Source: JAWVZH01 sp033722295
GTDB taxonomy: Bacteria; Bacteroidota; Bacteroidia; Chitinophagales; Saprospiraceae
NCBI GenBank assembly: GCA_033722295.1
Contig: JAWVZH010000013.1
Span: forward strand, 1 to 32,206
Reading direction: 5' to 3'
Length of the DNA: 32,206 nt
A model generated the notes under the pieces. That model worked only from the letters and a program-made list of their open reading frames with translations. It did no database searches and was not told the DNA's origin. The position numbers and the translations under genes are program-made. Positions 15,227 to 24,166 of this stretch are shown here, piece after piece. How positions within the stretch are numbered: position 1 is the first letter of the stretch; each line of letters begins with the position of its first letter.

Positions 15227-15634
15227 ATGCTTAAGGAATTCAAGGCTTTTATTATGAAGGGCAACGTTCTGGATCTGGCGGTAGCCGTGATCATAGCAAC
15301 TGCATTCGGAGCGATCGTTTCTTCTTTTACAAATGACGTCCTCATGCCCCCGATAGGTGAGATGATCGGTGGTGTTGACTTCGAGGATTTGAAATATGTG
15401 ATCAAGGAACCGGTACTTGGCGAAGATGGTAGTGTAATCACTGAGGAAGTAGCCATCAAGTATGGGGCATTCATTAATACGATCATCGATTTCCTGATCA
15501 TAGCTTTCGTTATATTCCTCATCGTAAGATCCTACAACAGGTATATGAGAAAACCGGAGGAGCCCGCTGCGCCTTCCGGTCCGACGACCGAGGAGTTGCT
15601 TGCAGATATAAGAGATATACTGAAAAAGGGATAA
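15227..15634 (+). CDS. mscL: Large-conductance mechanosensitive channel MscL
   Basis: The 135-residue protein is the normal MscL length. The amphipathic N terminus and first membrane helix read MLKEFKAFIMKGNVLDLAVAVIIATAFGAIVSSFTNDVLMPPIG (TM1 about 15-43). The periplasmic loop spans about 47-78 (DGSVITEEVAIKYGAFIN), TM2 is about 79-104 (TIIDFLIIAFVIFLIVRSYNRY), and the C-terminal helical bundle ends TEELLADIRDILKKG. MscL forms a pentameric inner-membrane pore that opens under high membrane tension and protects against hypoosmotic shock. It is transcribed alone between two hairpin terminators. Confidence 0.96.
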   Translation: MLKEFKAFIMKGNVLDLAVAVIIATAFGAIVSSFTNDVLMPPIGEMIGGVDFEDLKYVIKEPVLGEDGSVITEEVAIKYGAFINTIIDFLIIAFVIFLIVRSYNRYMRKPEEPAAPSGPTTEELLADIRDILKKG

Positions 15635-15664
15635 TGAGATTGAATTAAAAATGAGTCAAGCCCG

Positions 15665-15696
15665 AAGGCCCCAGCGATGTGGGGCCTTTATTTTTT
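15665..15696 (+). terminator. Rho-independent terminator after mscL
   Basis: AAGGCCCCA (15665-15673) pairs with TGGGGCCTT (15680-15688) around a 6-base loop (GCGATG). A T-rich tail follows (15687-15696). It begins 30 nt after the mscL stop. Confidence 0.9.
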
Positions 15697-15834
15697 GACC
15701 TTATAGGTATTCCTGAAATTTAATGTTGAAGTATTTGATCCGTCTTTCTCAGATCGAAAAATTTCTAATGCCTGTCCAATATGATGGGTAGTTTATCCTG
15801 AGCCTTATATCTTATCCAAAAATTTCATAACAGG

Positions 15835-16725
15835 ATGTCTGTTCTCCAACTGAGTCGTGTCAGAAAAGAGTTTGAAGGTCATGTGGCTGTGGATGACGTG
15901 AGCTTTGAAGTACCGAAAGGCATAATTTTCGGATTACTTGGGCCAAACGGTGCCGGAAAGACCACATTGATCAGGATGATCACCGGGATCACGCAGACGG
16001 ATCGTGGGGAAATACGAATGAACGGTAGTATCATCAATGGCGTGTTGAATCGCGATATCGGATATCTGCCCGAGGAGAGGGGACTCTATCGAAAGATGAC
16101 GGTGGCCGATCAACTGGTCTATCTCGCACGATTAAAGGGGTTGTCCAGGAAGGAGGCGGTCAGCCGCTTGAAGATGTGGTTGAAGAAGTTCGGTATGATG
16201 GAATGGAGTACCAACAAGATAGATGAGCTGTCAAAGGGCATGCAACAAAAGATACAGTTCATAGCTACTGTCGTCCATGATCCCGCCCTGTTGATACTTG
16301 ACGAACCTTTCACTGGGCTGGACCCCGTGAACACGAATCTGATCAAGGAAGAGATCCGTAAACTCAGGGAACGTGGACGAAGTATCATATTTTCCACTCA
16401 TAGAATGGAGCAGGTTGAAGAAATATGCGAGCAGATCGTACTTGTTCATCAGGGCAGGAATATACTTTCCGGAAGGGTCGATGATATCAAGGAGAACAAC
16501 AAATTGAATCACTATGTCGTGCGATTTTATAGTGAGCCTCGGGATGTTCATAGTCGCTCTTTTGATATACTCGAGATGAACGGAAGCCAATGGCTTATAA
16601 AACTCCATGAGGGAGCAGATACGAATGTCGTCTTGGGGGAATTCCTCGCACAAGGTGCCAGAATCCGTCATTTCGAAGAGAAGCTCCCTACATTAAACGA
16701 GATTTTCATTCAAACAGTGGCATGA
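15835..16725 (+). CDS. ABC transporter ATP-binding protein (NatA-like)
   Basis: The 296-residue ATPase has Walker A GPNGAGKTT at 36-44, the Q-loop region near GYLPEERGLYRKM, the variant signature LSKGMQQKIQ at 132-141, and Walker B LLILDEP with Asp156/Glu157. The switch His appears in FSTHRMEQVEEICE. The C-terminal 70 residues resemble the extra domain (DUF4162-like) of the NatA/YhaQ group. It energises export by the ABC-2 permease encoded immediately downstream, with which it overlaps by 4 nt (ATGA). The substrate is unknown; family members move sodium, peptides or drugs out. No clear promoter was found in the 138-bp gap after the mscL terminator. Confidence 0.93.
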   Translation: MSVLQLSRVRKEFEGHVAVDDVSFEVPKGIIFGLLGPNGAGKTTLIRMITGITQTDRGEIRMNGSIINGVLNRDIGYLPEERGLYRKMTVADQLVYLARLKGLSRKEAVSRLKMWLKKFGMMEWSTNKIDELSKGMQQKIQFIATVVHDPALLILDEPFTGLDPVNTNLIKEEIRKLRERGRSIIFSTHRMEQVEEICEQIVLVHQGRNILSGRVDDIKENNKLNHYVVRFYSEPRDVHSRSFDILEMNGSQWLIKLHEGADTNVVLGEFLAQGARIRHFEEKLPTLNEIFIQTVA

Positions 16726-18035
16726 TTAGAGGTAACATCTGGTTGGTATTACAAAGAGAGTACATGACAAGGGTGAAGCGTAGGTCATTCATTCTCGTAA
16801 CCTTGCTCACCCCACTGGCCTTCCTGATGTTCTTCATTGTGGCGGGATTGATCTTTACCTATCAAAGTGATGAAAAGACCCGTATTCTGGTGAAGGATGA
16901 ACCGGGATTGCTTGAGGATGGAAATAATCAGCTTCGCAGATTTGAGCTTTACTTCACCGATGATGAGAAGGCTGGTTTCATGGCGCTGCTCCAAGAAGGT
17001 GATTATGAAGCTGGCTTGTGGCTACCTGCATTGGATACTTCGTATGGGGGACCGTACAAGTATGAGTTCTATTCCGATCAACCTCTTGATATTGAATCCT
17101 CGAGTTTGCTCAGCAGAACCTTGAGGTCTCGTCTTAGAGCTGAGAGAATAGCCACGTTGAAGATTGAGGAGGACATTCTGGAACAATTAGAGATAGAAAC
17201 CCGGTTAGATCAACGCCCTATAACAGAATCTTCAAGAAACCTCAATGAAATGACGGGCGTGGTTGCCGCGGCCCTGGGCGGGATCATGGGATATATTATG
17301 TTCTTTGTTATCCTACTATTCGGTGTACAGGTAATGAGAAGTGTAACTGAGGAAAAGTCGAATCGAATTGTCGAAGTCATCATTTCTTCTGTGCGACCTT
17401 TTGACCTTATGCTCGGAAAGATTCTAGGCAGCAGCGCGGTGAGCTTAACACAGATTCTCATCTGGCTGATCCTCATACCAGCCTCTGCTCTTATCGTACA
17501 ACTCATGATTCCGATGGACATGAGCGAAGCAGAGGCCCTGACCCAGACCGCCCAAATACCGGAGGGGTTTGAAAATCTGCCATTGGTGATTGAACAGCTT
17601 GGAGAGATCAACTGGTGGTTTATCGTTCCGCTTTTCCTGTTTTACTTTGTAGCCGGGTTTCTGATCTACTCTTCGCTGTTTGCAGCGATCGGTGCTGCCC
17701 TCGGAGATGATATAAATGAGGGGCAGTCCCTGACAATCCCGGTCGTAGTGCCAATAGTTCTTGCAGTCTATATCATGTTCCAGGCAGTAAGAGAGCCCAA
17801 TTCGAGCCTTGCTATATGGTCGTCCATTTTTCCGTTTTTTTCAAGTATTGTGATGCCATCAAGGTTGGCCTTTGAACCGGACTCATGGCAAATTGGTCTC
17901 TCCATGTTGGTTACCGCAGGTACGGCTGTTCTTATGATCTGGCTTGCCGGAAGGATCTACAGGGTTGGCATATTGATGTATGGTAAAAAGGCAAGCTTCA
18001 GGGAGTTGGCAAAGTGGATATTCTCTAGGTCCTGA
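16722..18035 (+). CDS. ABC-2 type permease (NatB/YhaP-like)
   Basis: The 437-residue membrane protein has an N-terminal cytoplasmic stretch (WLVLQREYMTRVKRRSFILVTLLTPLAFLMFFIVAGLIF), with TM1 near 25-48. A large extracytoplasmic domain covers about 50-175. Five or six further helices follow, including GVVAAALGGIMGYIMFFVILLFGVQVM, ILIWLILIPASALIVQL and WWFIVPLFLFYFVAGFLIYSSLFAAIGAAL. RSVTEEKSNRIVEVIISSVRPFDLMLGKILGSS is the ABC-2 signature that contacts the ATPase. Its ATG overlaps the stop of the ATPase gene, so the two form one exporter. It ends 42 bp from a convergent gene, and I see no hairpin there. Confidence 0.92.
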   Translation: MIRGNIWLVLQREYMTRVKRRSFILVTLLTPLAFLMFFIVAGLIFTYQSDEKTRILVKDEPGLLEDGNNQLRRFELYFTDDEKAGFMALLQEGDYEAGLWLPALDTSYGGPYKYEFYSDQPLDIESSSLLSRTLRSRLRAERIATLKIEEDILEQLEIETRLDQRPITESSRNLNEMTGVVAAALGGIMGYIMFFVILLFGVQVMRSVTEEKSNRIVEVIISSVRPFDLMLGKILGSSAVSLTQILIWLILIPASALIVQLMIPMDMSEAEALTQTAQIPEGFENLPLVIEQLGEINWWFIVPLFLFYFVAGFLIYSSLFAAIGAALGDDINEGQSLTIPVVVPIVLAVYIMFQAVREPNSSLAIWSSIFPFFSSIVMPSRLAFEPDSWQIGLSMLVTAGTAVLMIWLAGRIYRVGILMYGKKASFRELAKWIFSRS

Positions 18036-18077
18036 AGAAGACAAATCGAAATATTGCAACGCTTATGATATTGCAGA

Positions 18078-19112
18078 TCAGTCCAGATCGTAAGTGATCT
18101 CGACCTTGTCCGTTACCGGCCTGGCCTGACAAGTCAGGATAAAGCCCTGTTTTTGCTCACGCTTGCTTAATGCGTCACATCTTTCCATATGAACTTCACC
18201 ACTTGACAGATGAGCCATACAGGTACAGCACGTTCCGGATGTACATGAATAAGGAGGGTCGTATCCGGCTTCCAGTAACCCGTCAAGAATTGCCTGACCG
18301 CGATGGACCATTACTGATCTTTCTTCTCCTTCCAGATTGAATGTTACCTCACTTTCACCGGAAATTGTCTCGTCAACATCAACAGCCGTAAAGTATTCCA
18401 TCTTGATATTGTCTTCCGGCACACCTAAACCACCCAGCACCAACCTGAAATCTGAGTTCATCTCACCTGGTCCGCAAATGTAAAAAGCCGTTCTATTCAG
18501 GTCCCAGGATTTTGATTTCAACCATTCCTTGAGGTGTTCCGAGGTTATCCTGCCCTTGAAATAGGGCTGTTTATTGGAAAAAAGGATCTGCTTCAAACCG
18601 GGTTTAGATAAAAAAAGTCGAAAATCGAAGTGTTCGAATCTATCTTGCCATTCATTGAGTTGATCCAGAAAAATCGTCTCTTTTATGTTCCGGTTTCCAT
18701 AGAACAGGGTCAGGGGAGTGGAGTTTTCTTCCATTGCTGTGGAGAGCATACTCATTATTGGAGTAATTCCGCTTCCTGCTGCGATAAGGACATGTTGGTC
18801 AAAACGAGGTGCCGTATCGAATTGAAACCTTCCTTCCGGACCTTCAAATACTACATCCTGACCAACTTCCAGGTTTTTATGGAGATAATTGGATAATTTA
18901 CCTCCTCCAACCTTTTTGACCGTGATGCGCCACTCTTCCTCCTTCGGAACTGAACTGAAACTGTAGGAGCGTTTTACTACCTCACCATTCAGGGGATGAA
19001 CAAGTGTGATAAATTGCCCTGGTTTGTAAACTTCTTTTTCTTCAGGTTTTAAATAGACCGAAATGGCAGAAGGGGTTTCAGCAACGATCCGGCTTACCTT
19101 GGCTTTCTTCAT
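18078..19112 (-). CDS. Flavin/2Fe-2S oxidoreductase (PaaE-like ferredoxin:NAD(P)H reductase)
   Basis: The 344-residue protein combines a ferredoxin-NADP reductase module and a C-terminal plant-type ferredoxin domain. RSYSFSS at 48-54 binds FAD, and GSGITPIMSM (113-122) and CGPGEM (213-218) bind NAD(P)H. The 2Fe-2S cysteines are Cys290, Cys295, Cys298 and Cys328 in the pattern C-x4-C-x2-C-x29-C, with an extra Cys296. It passes electrons from NAD(P)H through flavin and iron-sulfur to an oxygenase or another partner. PaaE of the phenylacetyl-CoA epoxidase is the best-known member, but no other paa gene is in the window, so the partner is open. It ends in a convergent gap of 42 bp with the ABC permease gene. 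Confidence 0.88.
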   Translation of the reverse strand: MKKAKVSRIVAETPSAISVYLKPEEKEVYKPGQFITLVHPLNGEVVKRSYSFSSVPKEEEWRITVKKVGGGKLSNYLHKNLEVGQDVVFEGPEGRFQFDTAPRFDQHVLIAAGSGITPIMSMLSTAMEENSTPLTLFYGNRNIKETIFLDQLNEWQDRFEHFDFRLFLSKPGLKQILFSNKQPYFKGRITSEHLKEWLKSKSWDLNRTAFYICGPGEMNSDFRLVLGGLGVPEDNIKMEYFTAVDVDETISGESEVTFNLEGEERSVMVHRGQAILDGLLEAGYDPPYSCTSGTCCTCMAHLSSGEVHMERCDALSKREQKQGFILTCQARPVTDKVEITYDLD

Positions 19113-19208
19113 AAACTTTACTTACAGCTAATGGAACGAAACAGGCTTTAAAAAGATCAGTATAACACATAATAATTCTGTTCGCCATTCCGAACTTTGA
19201 AGAGTCTC

Positions 19209-20018
19209 TTATTTGCAGGCATCCGGTTTTTCCTGAACTACAAATATTTGAATTGAGGTACCCATATCCACCCTTTCTCCATTGGCTTTGGGGATCTGAT
19301 CATAGACGTAAGCGGTACTCAGATCCGAGATCTCTCCCTTTTCGATGACTTCTCCAACGCCGAGTCTGGCGGCCTGACACATGAATTTGGCGGCTTCCAG
19401 TTCCTTGCAAACCAAATTTGGAACTTTTACCCGTCCTCCCTCACGTTTCGACAAGACAAAGTCGAGTTGATCGCCCTTGGCGATCTCCACTCTGTTGTTC
19501 TTTCCCTTGGCGTTCTCAATGGGTTTACCGTTATACTGAACCTCCAGTATATGATCCCTGGGACCAGGATCATAGGCATAAGCCTTGATGTTGCTCTTTA
19601 TCTTGAATAACGTCTCCAACTCTTTGGCCTTCAGGTCAAACCTTTCGCCGTATAACTGTGGCAATCTCGATGACAGGAATATATCGGGATTATACTTGGC
19701 TATAGTCACATATACTTTTCGCCCCTCTTTGACCCCTGATTCGGGAGCTGGATTTTGTGAAAGGATCTCACCACCCGGTTTTCCAACAATATGCACAGAA
19801 TCATCCACAACGATCTCGAACTCGTTCTCTTTCGCTGATTTCCTGGCATCCTCAACGTTCATTCCGACATAATCCGGAAGTATCAGCTTCTGACCATGAT
19901 TGGTGTACATCCTCAGAAAAAATATAAGCGCAACGAACAGTACTACTGACGCGATCAGAATATAGATCAAATTCCTGAATATCGCACTGGACCAAAGTTT
20001 TTGTCTCAAATTGCTCAC
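19209..20018 (-). CDS. Membrane-anchored PASTA-domain protein (GTG start)
   Basis: The 269-residue protein has a short cytoplasmic head, one membrane helix (about 14-37: AIFRNLIYILIASVVLFVALIFFL) and three PASTA-like repeats. These are about 43-110 (LPDYVGMNVEDARKSA...ILSQNPAPESGVKEGRKVYVTI), 111-193 (divergent), and 195-263 (VKVPNLVCKELEAAKFM...VYDQIPKANGERVDMGTSIQIFVV). PASTA domains bind peptidoglycan or muropeptides outside the membrane. There is no kinase domain. The only start that keeps the membrane helix is GTG at 20018, which overlaps the ligase stop as GTGA, so its translation is coupled to the ligase. A peptidoglycan-sensing or scaffold role with the ligase is inference from this coupling. 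Confidence 0.88.
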   Translation of the reverse strand: MSNLRQKLWSSAIFRNLIYILIASVVLFVALIFFLRMYTNHGQKLILPDYVGMNVEDARKSAKENEFEIVVDDSVHIVGKPGGEILSQNPAPESGVKEGRKVYVTIAKYNPDIFLSSRLPQLYGERFDLKAKELETLFKIKSNIKAYAYDPGPRDHILEVQYNGKPIENAKGKNNRVEIAKGDQLDFVLSKREGGRVKVPNLVCKELEAAKFMCQAARLGVGEVIEKGEISDLSTAYVYDQIPKANGERVDMGTSIQIFVVQEKPDACK

Positions 20019-22702
20019 GATAGTTGCTTTTGCTGTCGCTCCCTGGCGAATGTCAATATTTTGTCTATAAAATCATAAGGTTTCATGCCTTCCAGGGCAG
20101 CCTGGTGATAAATGCAGGTTGCCGGTGTCATTCCGGGCAAGGAGTTTATTTCTATAATGATGGTGTCCACACGTCCATCACTGGAGACTTTAACGAATGC
20201 ATCGACCCTGGCGTATCCTTCAATGCCCAGAATTTCAACTGCTCTTTTGAGGTCTGACTTGACACGCTCAGAGATATAGTCATAATCATAGTCGCTCGTC
20301 CTCAGCCTTGCCGGAGTAATGTTTTGTCCCTGACCTGCCAGGAACTTCTCTTCAAGGCTCAGAACATCGCCAGTGGAAAGAGCCTCACTTGGCTCAAATA
20401 CCTGGATTTCCATATCACCATTCTGATATTGCGTGAGCACGCCACATGTTATCTCCATGAACAGTTCCACCTTCTCATCATCGATCAGGCTTTCAATAAG
20501 GACTTCCTTCTTTTTTGGAAACTCTTCATTCCATGCCAGGGAAAGGCGATCTCTTTGTTCGTCGGTCAGTTCTTCATTCTCCCTGAAGATAATATCCATG
20601 TAATGGCGAAGATGATCAAGATCCCTGACCTTTATAACAGCCGAACTGCAGCCGTCATCTACAGGTTTTGCGATCAGCGGAAATCCGAATTTGCCTTCAA
20701 CGCTCTGCAGCCACCTTTCCTTGTCATACAGGTAGTCTGCTTTTTCGATCACCCACTGATCAGTAACGGGAAAGTTGTGTGAACCGAGTAATTGTAATGT
20801 GTCAAATTTGTTGATCGTAACACTAGATACCTCAGCATTCGATCCGTTGTAGGGTATTTGTAGCTTTTCAAATTTGGCCTGTAGTTCACCGTCTTCGCCA
20901 GGGCGTCCGTGTAAGGCGATGAAAACCTGGTCAAAGTTGGATCCGAGATCCTCGAGTTCTAATTCTTTCGGTTCGAATTGGGCTCCACCAGCAAACAACT
21001 TGGTTAGGTCTTCAGCTTCTTTCCGTATCGAAGCGATCACCGGATGGACCTTGTGGTGATCTATTTTGCTCTTGATATCATCCGCGTTATCCTTGAGAAG
21101 GTAATTCAATGGAAGTCTGATGAATTTGTAGTTGGCCGGACCTCCATGAAGGAATACCGGTGTTGGTGAGTATTTTTTAGAACTTGACAGTTTTTCGAAA
21201 ATATTTCGGCCACTTTCCACTGAGATATGTCTTTCGAATGAATAGCCACCGAGAATTATGGCGACCTTCAGCTTCTGGTCTTCATGACTCTCTTTACTTG
21301 TCAGATGCTCACTAATATATGTCATCCAGCGGTCATAGTCCCTCAACAAGGTATCTTCCGAACGTCTTTCGATAAGCGAAGTATAAATGATATAGGTTAT
21401 GAACTGGGAAGGGTTGAGTCCAATTTCTGCGGCCTGATGGAAGAAAAATGATGACGGCAGCATCCCGCTGGTTGTGTTCGGGTCGTTCAGGATCACACGC
21501 TCGTCCTCAGTATAGAAACCGTCGATACGCGCATAGCAGCCGAAGCCGAGCAACTCGTACAAGTCTGTACATCGTTGCCTGATCGATTCTATGGCGGCCG
21601 ACGGCAGATCGATAGGAGTTTCCTTGCGGCTGAGTCCGGGAAGGTATTTGGACCTGTAATCAAAGAGCTGACCTTTCTTGACAATCTCGGTGGGCGGGAG
21701 GGCCAATGGTCGACCGTCGAGATTGCGGATGACAATACAGGAGAACTCCCTGCCTTCTATAAAAGACTCGACGATGACGGTCTGTTCACTGTCAATGGCC
21801 TTCAGAATGCAGGTGGCTCTATCGTCCATATCGTCGAGGTGATCTATCACTTCCGATACGGTGAAGACTTTCTTCTCATTTAACAACAGCGGAAATCCAA
21901 GCCCGGTCTTTACATCCGACAATCGCTGTATCCACTTCTGTCGATCGGAATGAGACGACTTATGCCAATCGACGCCTGTGATCCTCTCGATGAAGAAGGC
22001 CTGATCTACGGCAGATTTTAGCCGTTCAGCATCTCCCGGATCCAGGATGGACACCCCGATGGAGGATCCCTGACGAGAAGGCCGGATGACCAATCTTTTT
22101 TTAAATTTTGAGGTAACTCTATTTAGTGCCTCATGAGAGTCATTTAGCCACTCTTTTCTTTGAATGACATCCATTTTCGGCATATCGAAGCCGGCTTCAG
22201 CCATGATGCGCTTTTGAGCATATTTGTCCATGCCAATGGCGCAGGCCATGATTCCGGACCCGGAAAAAGGTATGCCAAGATGCAGAAGTTGACTTTGAAT
22301 AACGCCGTCCTCGCCATAACGTCCATGCAGGGCCAAAAAAGCGAAGTCTATAAGATCACTTAGTTCATCAGGATCGATCAATCGTCCAATTTGGCCAGCG
22401 GCTTCTTCCTTCAGATGTGGGAAGCTGTCAATATAATACTGCCCTTCCAATCCTTCTGGAAGGAGGTCAGAAGGAGGATAGAAATCTCGGATCGTACCTT
22501 TATAAATATATTTCCAATCCAGTAGTATGAACTGACCCAGCGAATCCACGAAAATAGGGACTGCTTCAAATAGATCCTTGTCAAGATTGTCATATACTGT
22601 TCGACCGCCAGCAAAGGCAACCTCCCGCTCCCTGGAAGGGCCTCCAAAAAAAATACCGATGCGCATAGAACTTGTATTCAAGCTACCTTCTACTTTTGAC
22701 AA
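20015..22702 (-). CDS. Tandem double D-alanine--D-alanine ligase-like protein
   Basis: The 895-residue ORF contains two complete Ddl/ATP-grasp modules, about 14-445 and 478-890; a normal Ddl has about 300-370 residues. Module 1 has GGPSREREV (Glu25), HGRYGEDGVIQ (126-136), MDK, IRPSRQGSSIGVS (206-218), the omega-loop text DYRSKYLPG, ARID and NDPNTTSGM (406-414). Module 2 has GGYSFERHISVESG (Glu490), HGRPGEDGELQ (598-608), AKPVDDGCSSAV (678-689), EEKFLAGQGQNITPA, ARVD and EINSLPGM (851-858). Ddl makes the D-Ala-D-Ala dipeptide for peptidoglycan. Module 1 has Arg207 where Ddl has the ATP-binding Lys, and Asp407 where it has the metal-binding Glu. Module 2 keeps Lys679 and Glu851/Asn853 but alters the GSSVGV loop. 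Its stop overlaps the GTG of the PASTA gene. Confidence 0.9.
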   Translation of the reverse strand: MSKVEGSLNTSSMRIGIFFGGPSREREVAFAGGRTVYDNLDKDLFEAVPIFVDSLGQFILLDWKYIYKGTIRDFYPPSDLLPEGLEGQYYIDSFPHLKEEAAGQIGRLIDPDELSDLIDFAFLALHGRYGEDGVIQSQLLHLGIPFSGSGIMACAIGMDKYAQKRIMAEAGFDMPKMDVIQRKEWLNDSHEALNRVTSKFKKRLVIRPSRQGSSIGVSILDPGDAERLKSAVDQAFFIERITGVDWHKSSHSDRQKWIQRLSDVKTGLGFPLLLNEKKVFTVSEVIDHLDDMDDRATCILKAIDSEQTVIVESFIEGREFSCIVIRNLDGRPLALPPTEIVKKGQLFDYRSKYLPGLSRKETPIDLPSAAIESIRQRCTDLYELLGFGCYARIDGFYTEDERVILNDPNTTSGMLPSSFFFHQAAEIGLNPSQFITYIIYTSLIERRSEDTLLRDYDRWMTYISEHLTSKESHEDQKLKVAIILGGYSFERHISVESGRNIFEKLSSSKKYSPTPVFLHGGPANYKFIRLPLNYLLKDNADDIKSKIDHHKVHPVIASIRKEAEDLTKLFAGGAQFEPKELELEDLGSNFDQVFIALHGRPGEDGELQAKFEKLQIPYNGSNAEVSSVTINKFDTLQLLGSHNFPVTDQWVIEKADYLYDKERWLQSVEGKFGFPLIAKPVDDGCSSAVIKVRDLDHLRHYMDIIFRENEELTDEQRDRLSLAWNEEFPKKKEVLIESLIDDEKVELFMEITCGVLTQYQNGDMEIQVFEPSEALSTGDVLSLEEKFLAGQGQNITPARLRTSDYDYDYISERVKSDLKRAVEILGIEGYARVDAFVKVSSDGRVDTIIIEINSLPGMTPATCIYHQAALEGMKPYDFIDKILTFARERQQKQLS

Positions 22703-22809
22703 ATGAAAATCGAGACAATATGGTCTGCATCTTCATCAATAGGGGTTAAAAATAGTCAAATATTATATCATGAAATTCGTGACTATATAATTACCTGTAA
22801 TCCAATAAG

Positions 22810-24111
22810 ATGAAACAGAGGGACCGAGAAATATTTCGACTAGCATGGCCTAACATCATTAGTAACGTTTCTGTACCTCTATTGAGTTCTGTGGATACGG
22901 CATTAATGGGTTACCTGAGTGCGGAGCACCTCGGGGCCGTAGGTCTCGGTTCCATGATCTTCAATTTCTTTTACTGGAACTTCGGTTTTCTCAGGATGGG
23001 TACTACAGGGATGACGGCGCAATCCTACGGTGCCCGTAATAAACCCGAGATCACTGCTGTATTCTTCAGGGCACTGATCGTATCTACACTTATCGCCATC
23101 TTGATCATCGTATTCCAAAATCCTATTGTAGATCTGGGTGTTGTGGCGATGAATGCCACTGATACCCAGGCGGACCTGGTCAAGGCATATGTGCTAACGA
23201 GGATATGGGCGGCTCCAGCAACATTAGGCCTGTATGTCCTCATGGGTTGGCTTCTTGGATTACAGAACGCGGTAATACCTATGTTGGTCACTATAGCTAT
23301 CAATCTGATCAATATCGCACTGAGCTATTATCTTATCATAGTAATGGGGTACGGGATCAGAGGAGTGGCACTTGGTACGGTGATTGCCCAGTATTTCGGC
23401 TTGATCCTGGTACTTATCCTGATTGCGGTATATTTTAAAAAATACCTACCCAGATTACCTTTCAGTAGGATCGTGGAATGGTCGGCCTACAAGAAATTCT
23501 TTCTGATCAACCGTGATATTTTCATTCGGACCTTGTGTCTGACATTTGCCTTTGCTTTCTTTTACAGTCAATCTTCCAAATATGGAGAAATTTTACTCGG
23601 TGTCAATGTGGTGTTACTGCAATTCCTGAATTGGATGTCTTACGGAATTGATGGGTTTGCTTATGCCGCAGAGAGCCTGGTAGGTAAGTATAAGGGCGCA
23701 CAAGACTTTAAAATATTGGATCAGACTATCCGTCGAGTCTTTTTATGGTCTTCTGTTATGGCTGTCGGATATGCTCTGCTCTATGGATTAGGTGGAGACC
23801 TTCTTTTCCGCATATTCACAGATGTAGATCAGGTGATCCAGGCGGCTGGTCCATATCTCTTGTGGATGGCGCTACTGCCAATCGTAGGATTTGCCAGTTA
23901 TATTTGGGATGGTGTTTTCGTAGGGCTGACAGCTTCGAAGGCGATGAGAAACAGTATGCTGCTTTCTTTATTGGTATATCTCATTTGTTACTACACATTG
24001 GAGCCCCATTATGGTGTAAATGCCCTGTGGACATCCCTGGCTGCATTCTTGTTAGCCCGCGGTTTGTTTCAACACTATTTGTTTTACAGAAAAGGTTACG
24101 AGTTGGCATAA
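22810..24111 (+). CDS. MATE-family efflux transporter (DinF-like)
   Basis: The 433-residue integral membrane protein has about twelve predicted helices in two homologous halves. Its N terminus (REIFRLAWPNIISNVSVPLLSSVDTALMGYLSAEHLGAVGLGSMIFNFFYWNFGFLRMGTTGMTAQ) is characteristic of the DinF branch of MATE exporters. It should exchange Na+ or H+ for organic cations or other small molecules across the inner membrane; the substrate is unknown. The gene is divergent from the tandem ligase gene (107 bp apart) and convergent with the first metalloprotease gene. A hairpin lies just after its stop. Confidence 0.92.
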   Translation: MKQRDREIFRLAWPNIISNVSVPLLSSVDTALMGYLSAEHLGAVGLGSMIFNFFYWNFGFLRMGTTGMTAQSYGARNKPEITAVFFRALIVSTLIAILIIVFQNPIVDLGVVAMNATDTQADLVKAYVLTRIWAAPATLGLYVLMGWLLGLQNAVIPMLVTIAINLINIALSYYLIIVMGYGIRGVALGTVIAQYFGLILVLILIAVYFKKYLPRLPFSRIVEWSAYKKFFLINRDIFIRTLCLTFAFAFFYSQSSKYGEILLGVNVVLLQFLNWMSYGIDGFAYAAESLVGKYKGAQDFKILDQTIRRVFLWSSVMAVGYALLYGLGGDLLFRIFTDVDQVIQAAGPYLLWMALLPIVGFASYIWDGVFVGLTASKAMRNSMLLSLLVYLICYYTLEPHYGVNALWTSLAAFLLARGLFQHYLFYRKGYELA

Positions 24112-24113
24112 AA

Positions 24114-24144
24114 ATGAGGTGCCCTGAAAAACAGGACACCTCAT
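24114..24144. terminator. Bidirectional hairpin terminator between MATE and protease genes
   Basis: ATGAGGTGCCCTG (24114-24126) pairs with CAGGACACCTCAT (24132-24144) around five A residues, with one C-A mismatch. Leftward transcription meets TTTTT in the loop and TTTTA just after the stem, so it fits the leftward protease gene best. Rightward it starts 2 nt after the MATE stop, with only a weak T run downstream. Confidence 0.75.
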
Positions 24145-24166
24145 CTCAATATTTTCAAACGGCCTC

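Noticed and set aside
18036..18077. Repeat ATATTGCA twice between the ABC permease and reductase genes, considered as a terminator
   Set aside because: It is a short direct repeat, not an inverted repeat, and no stem with a T tract is visible.
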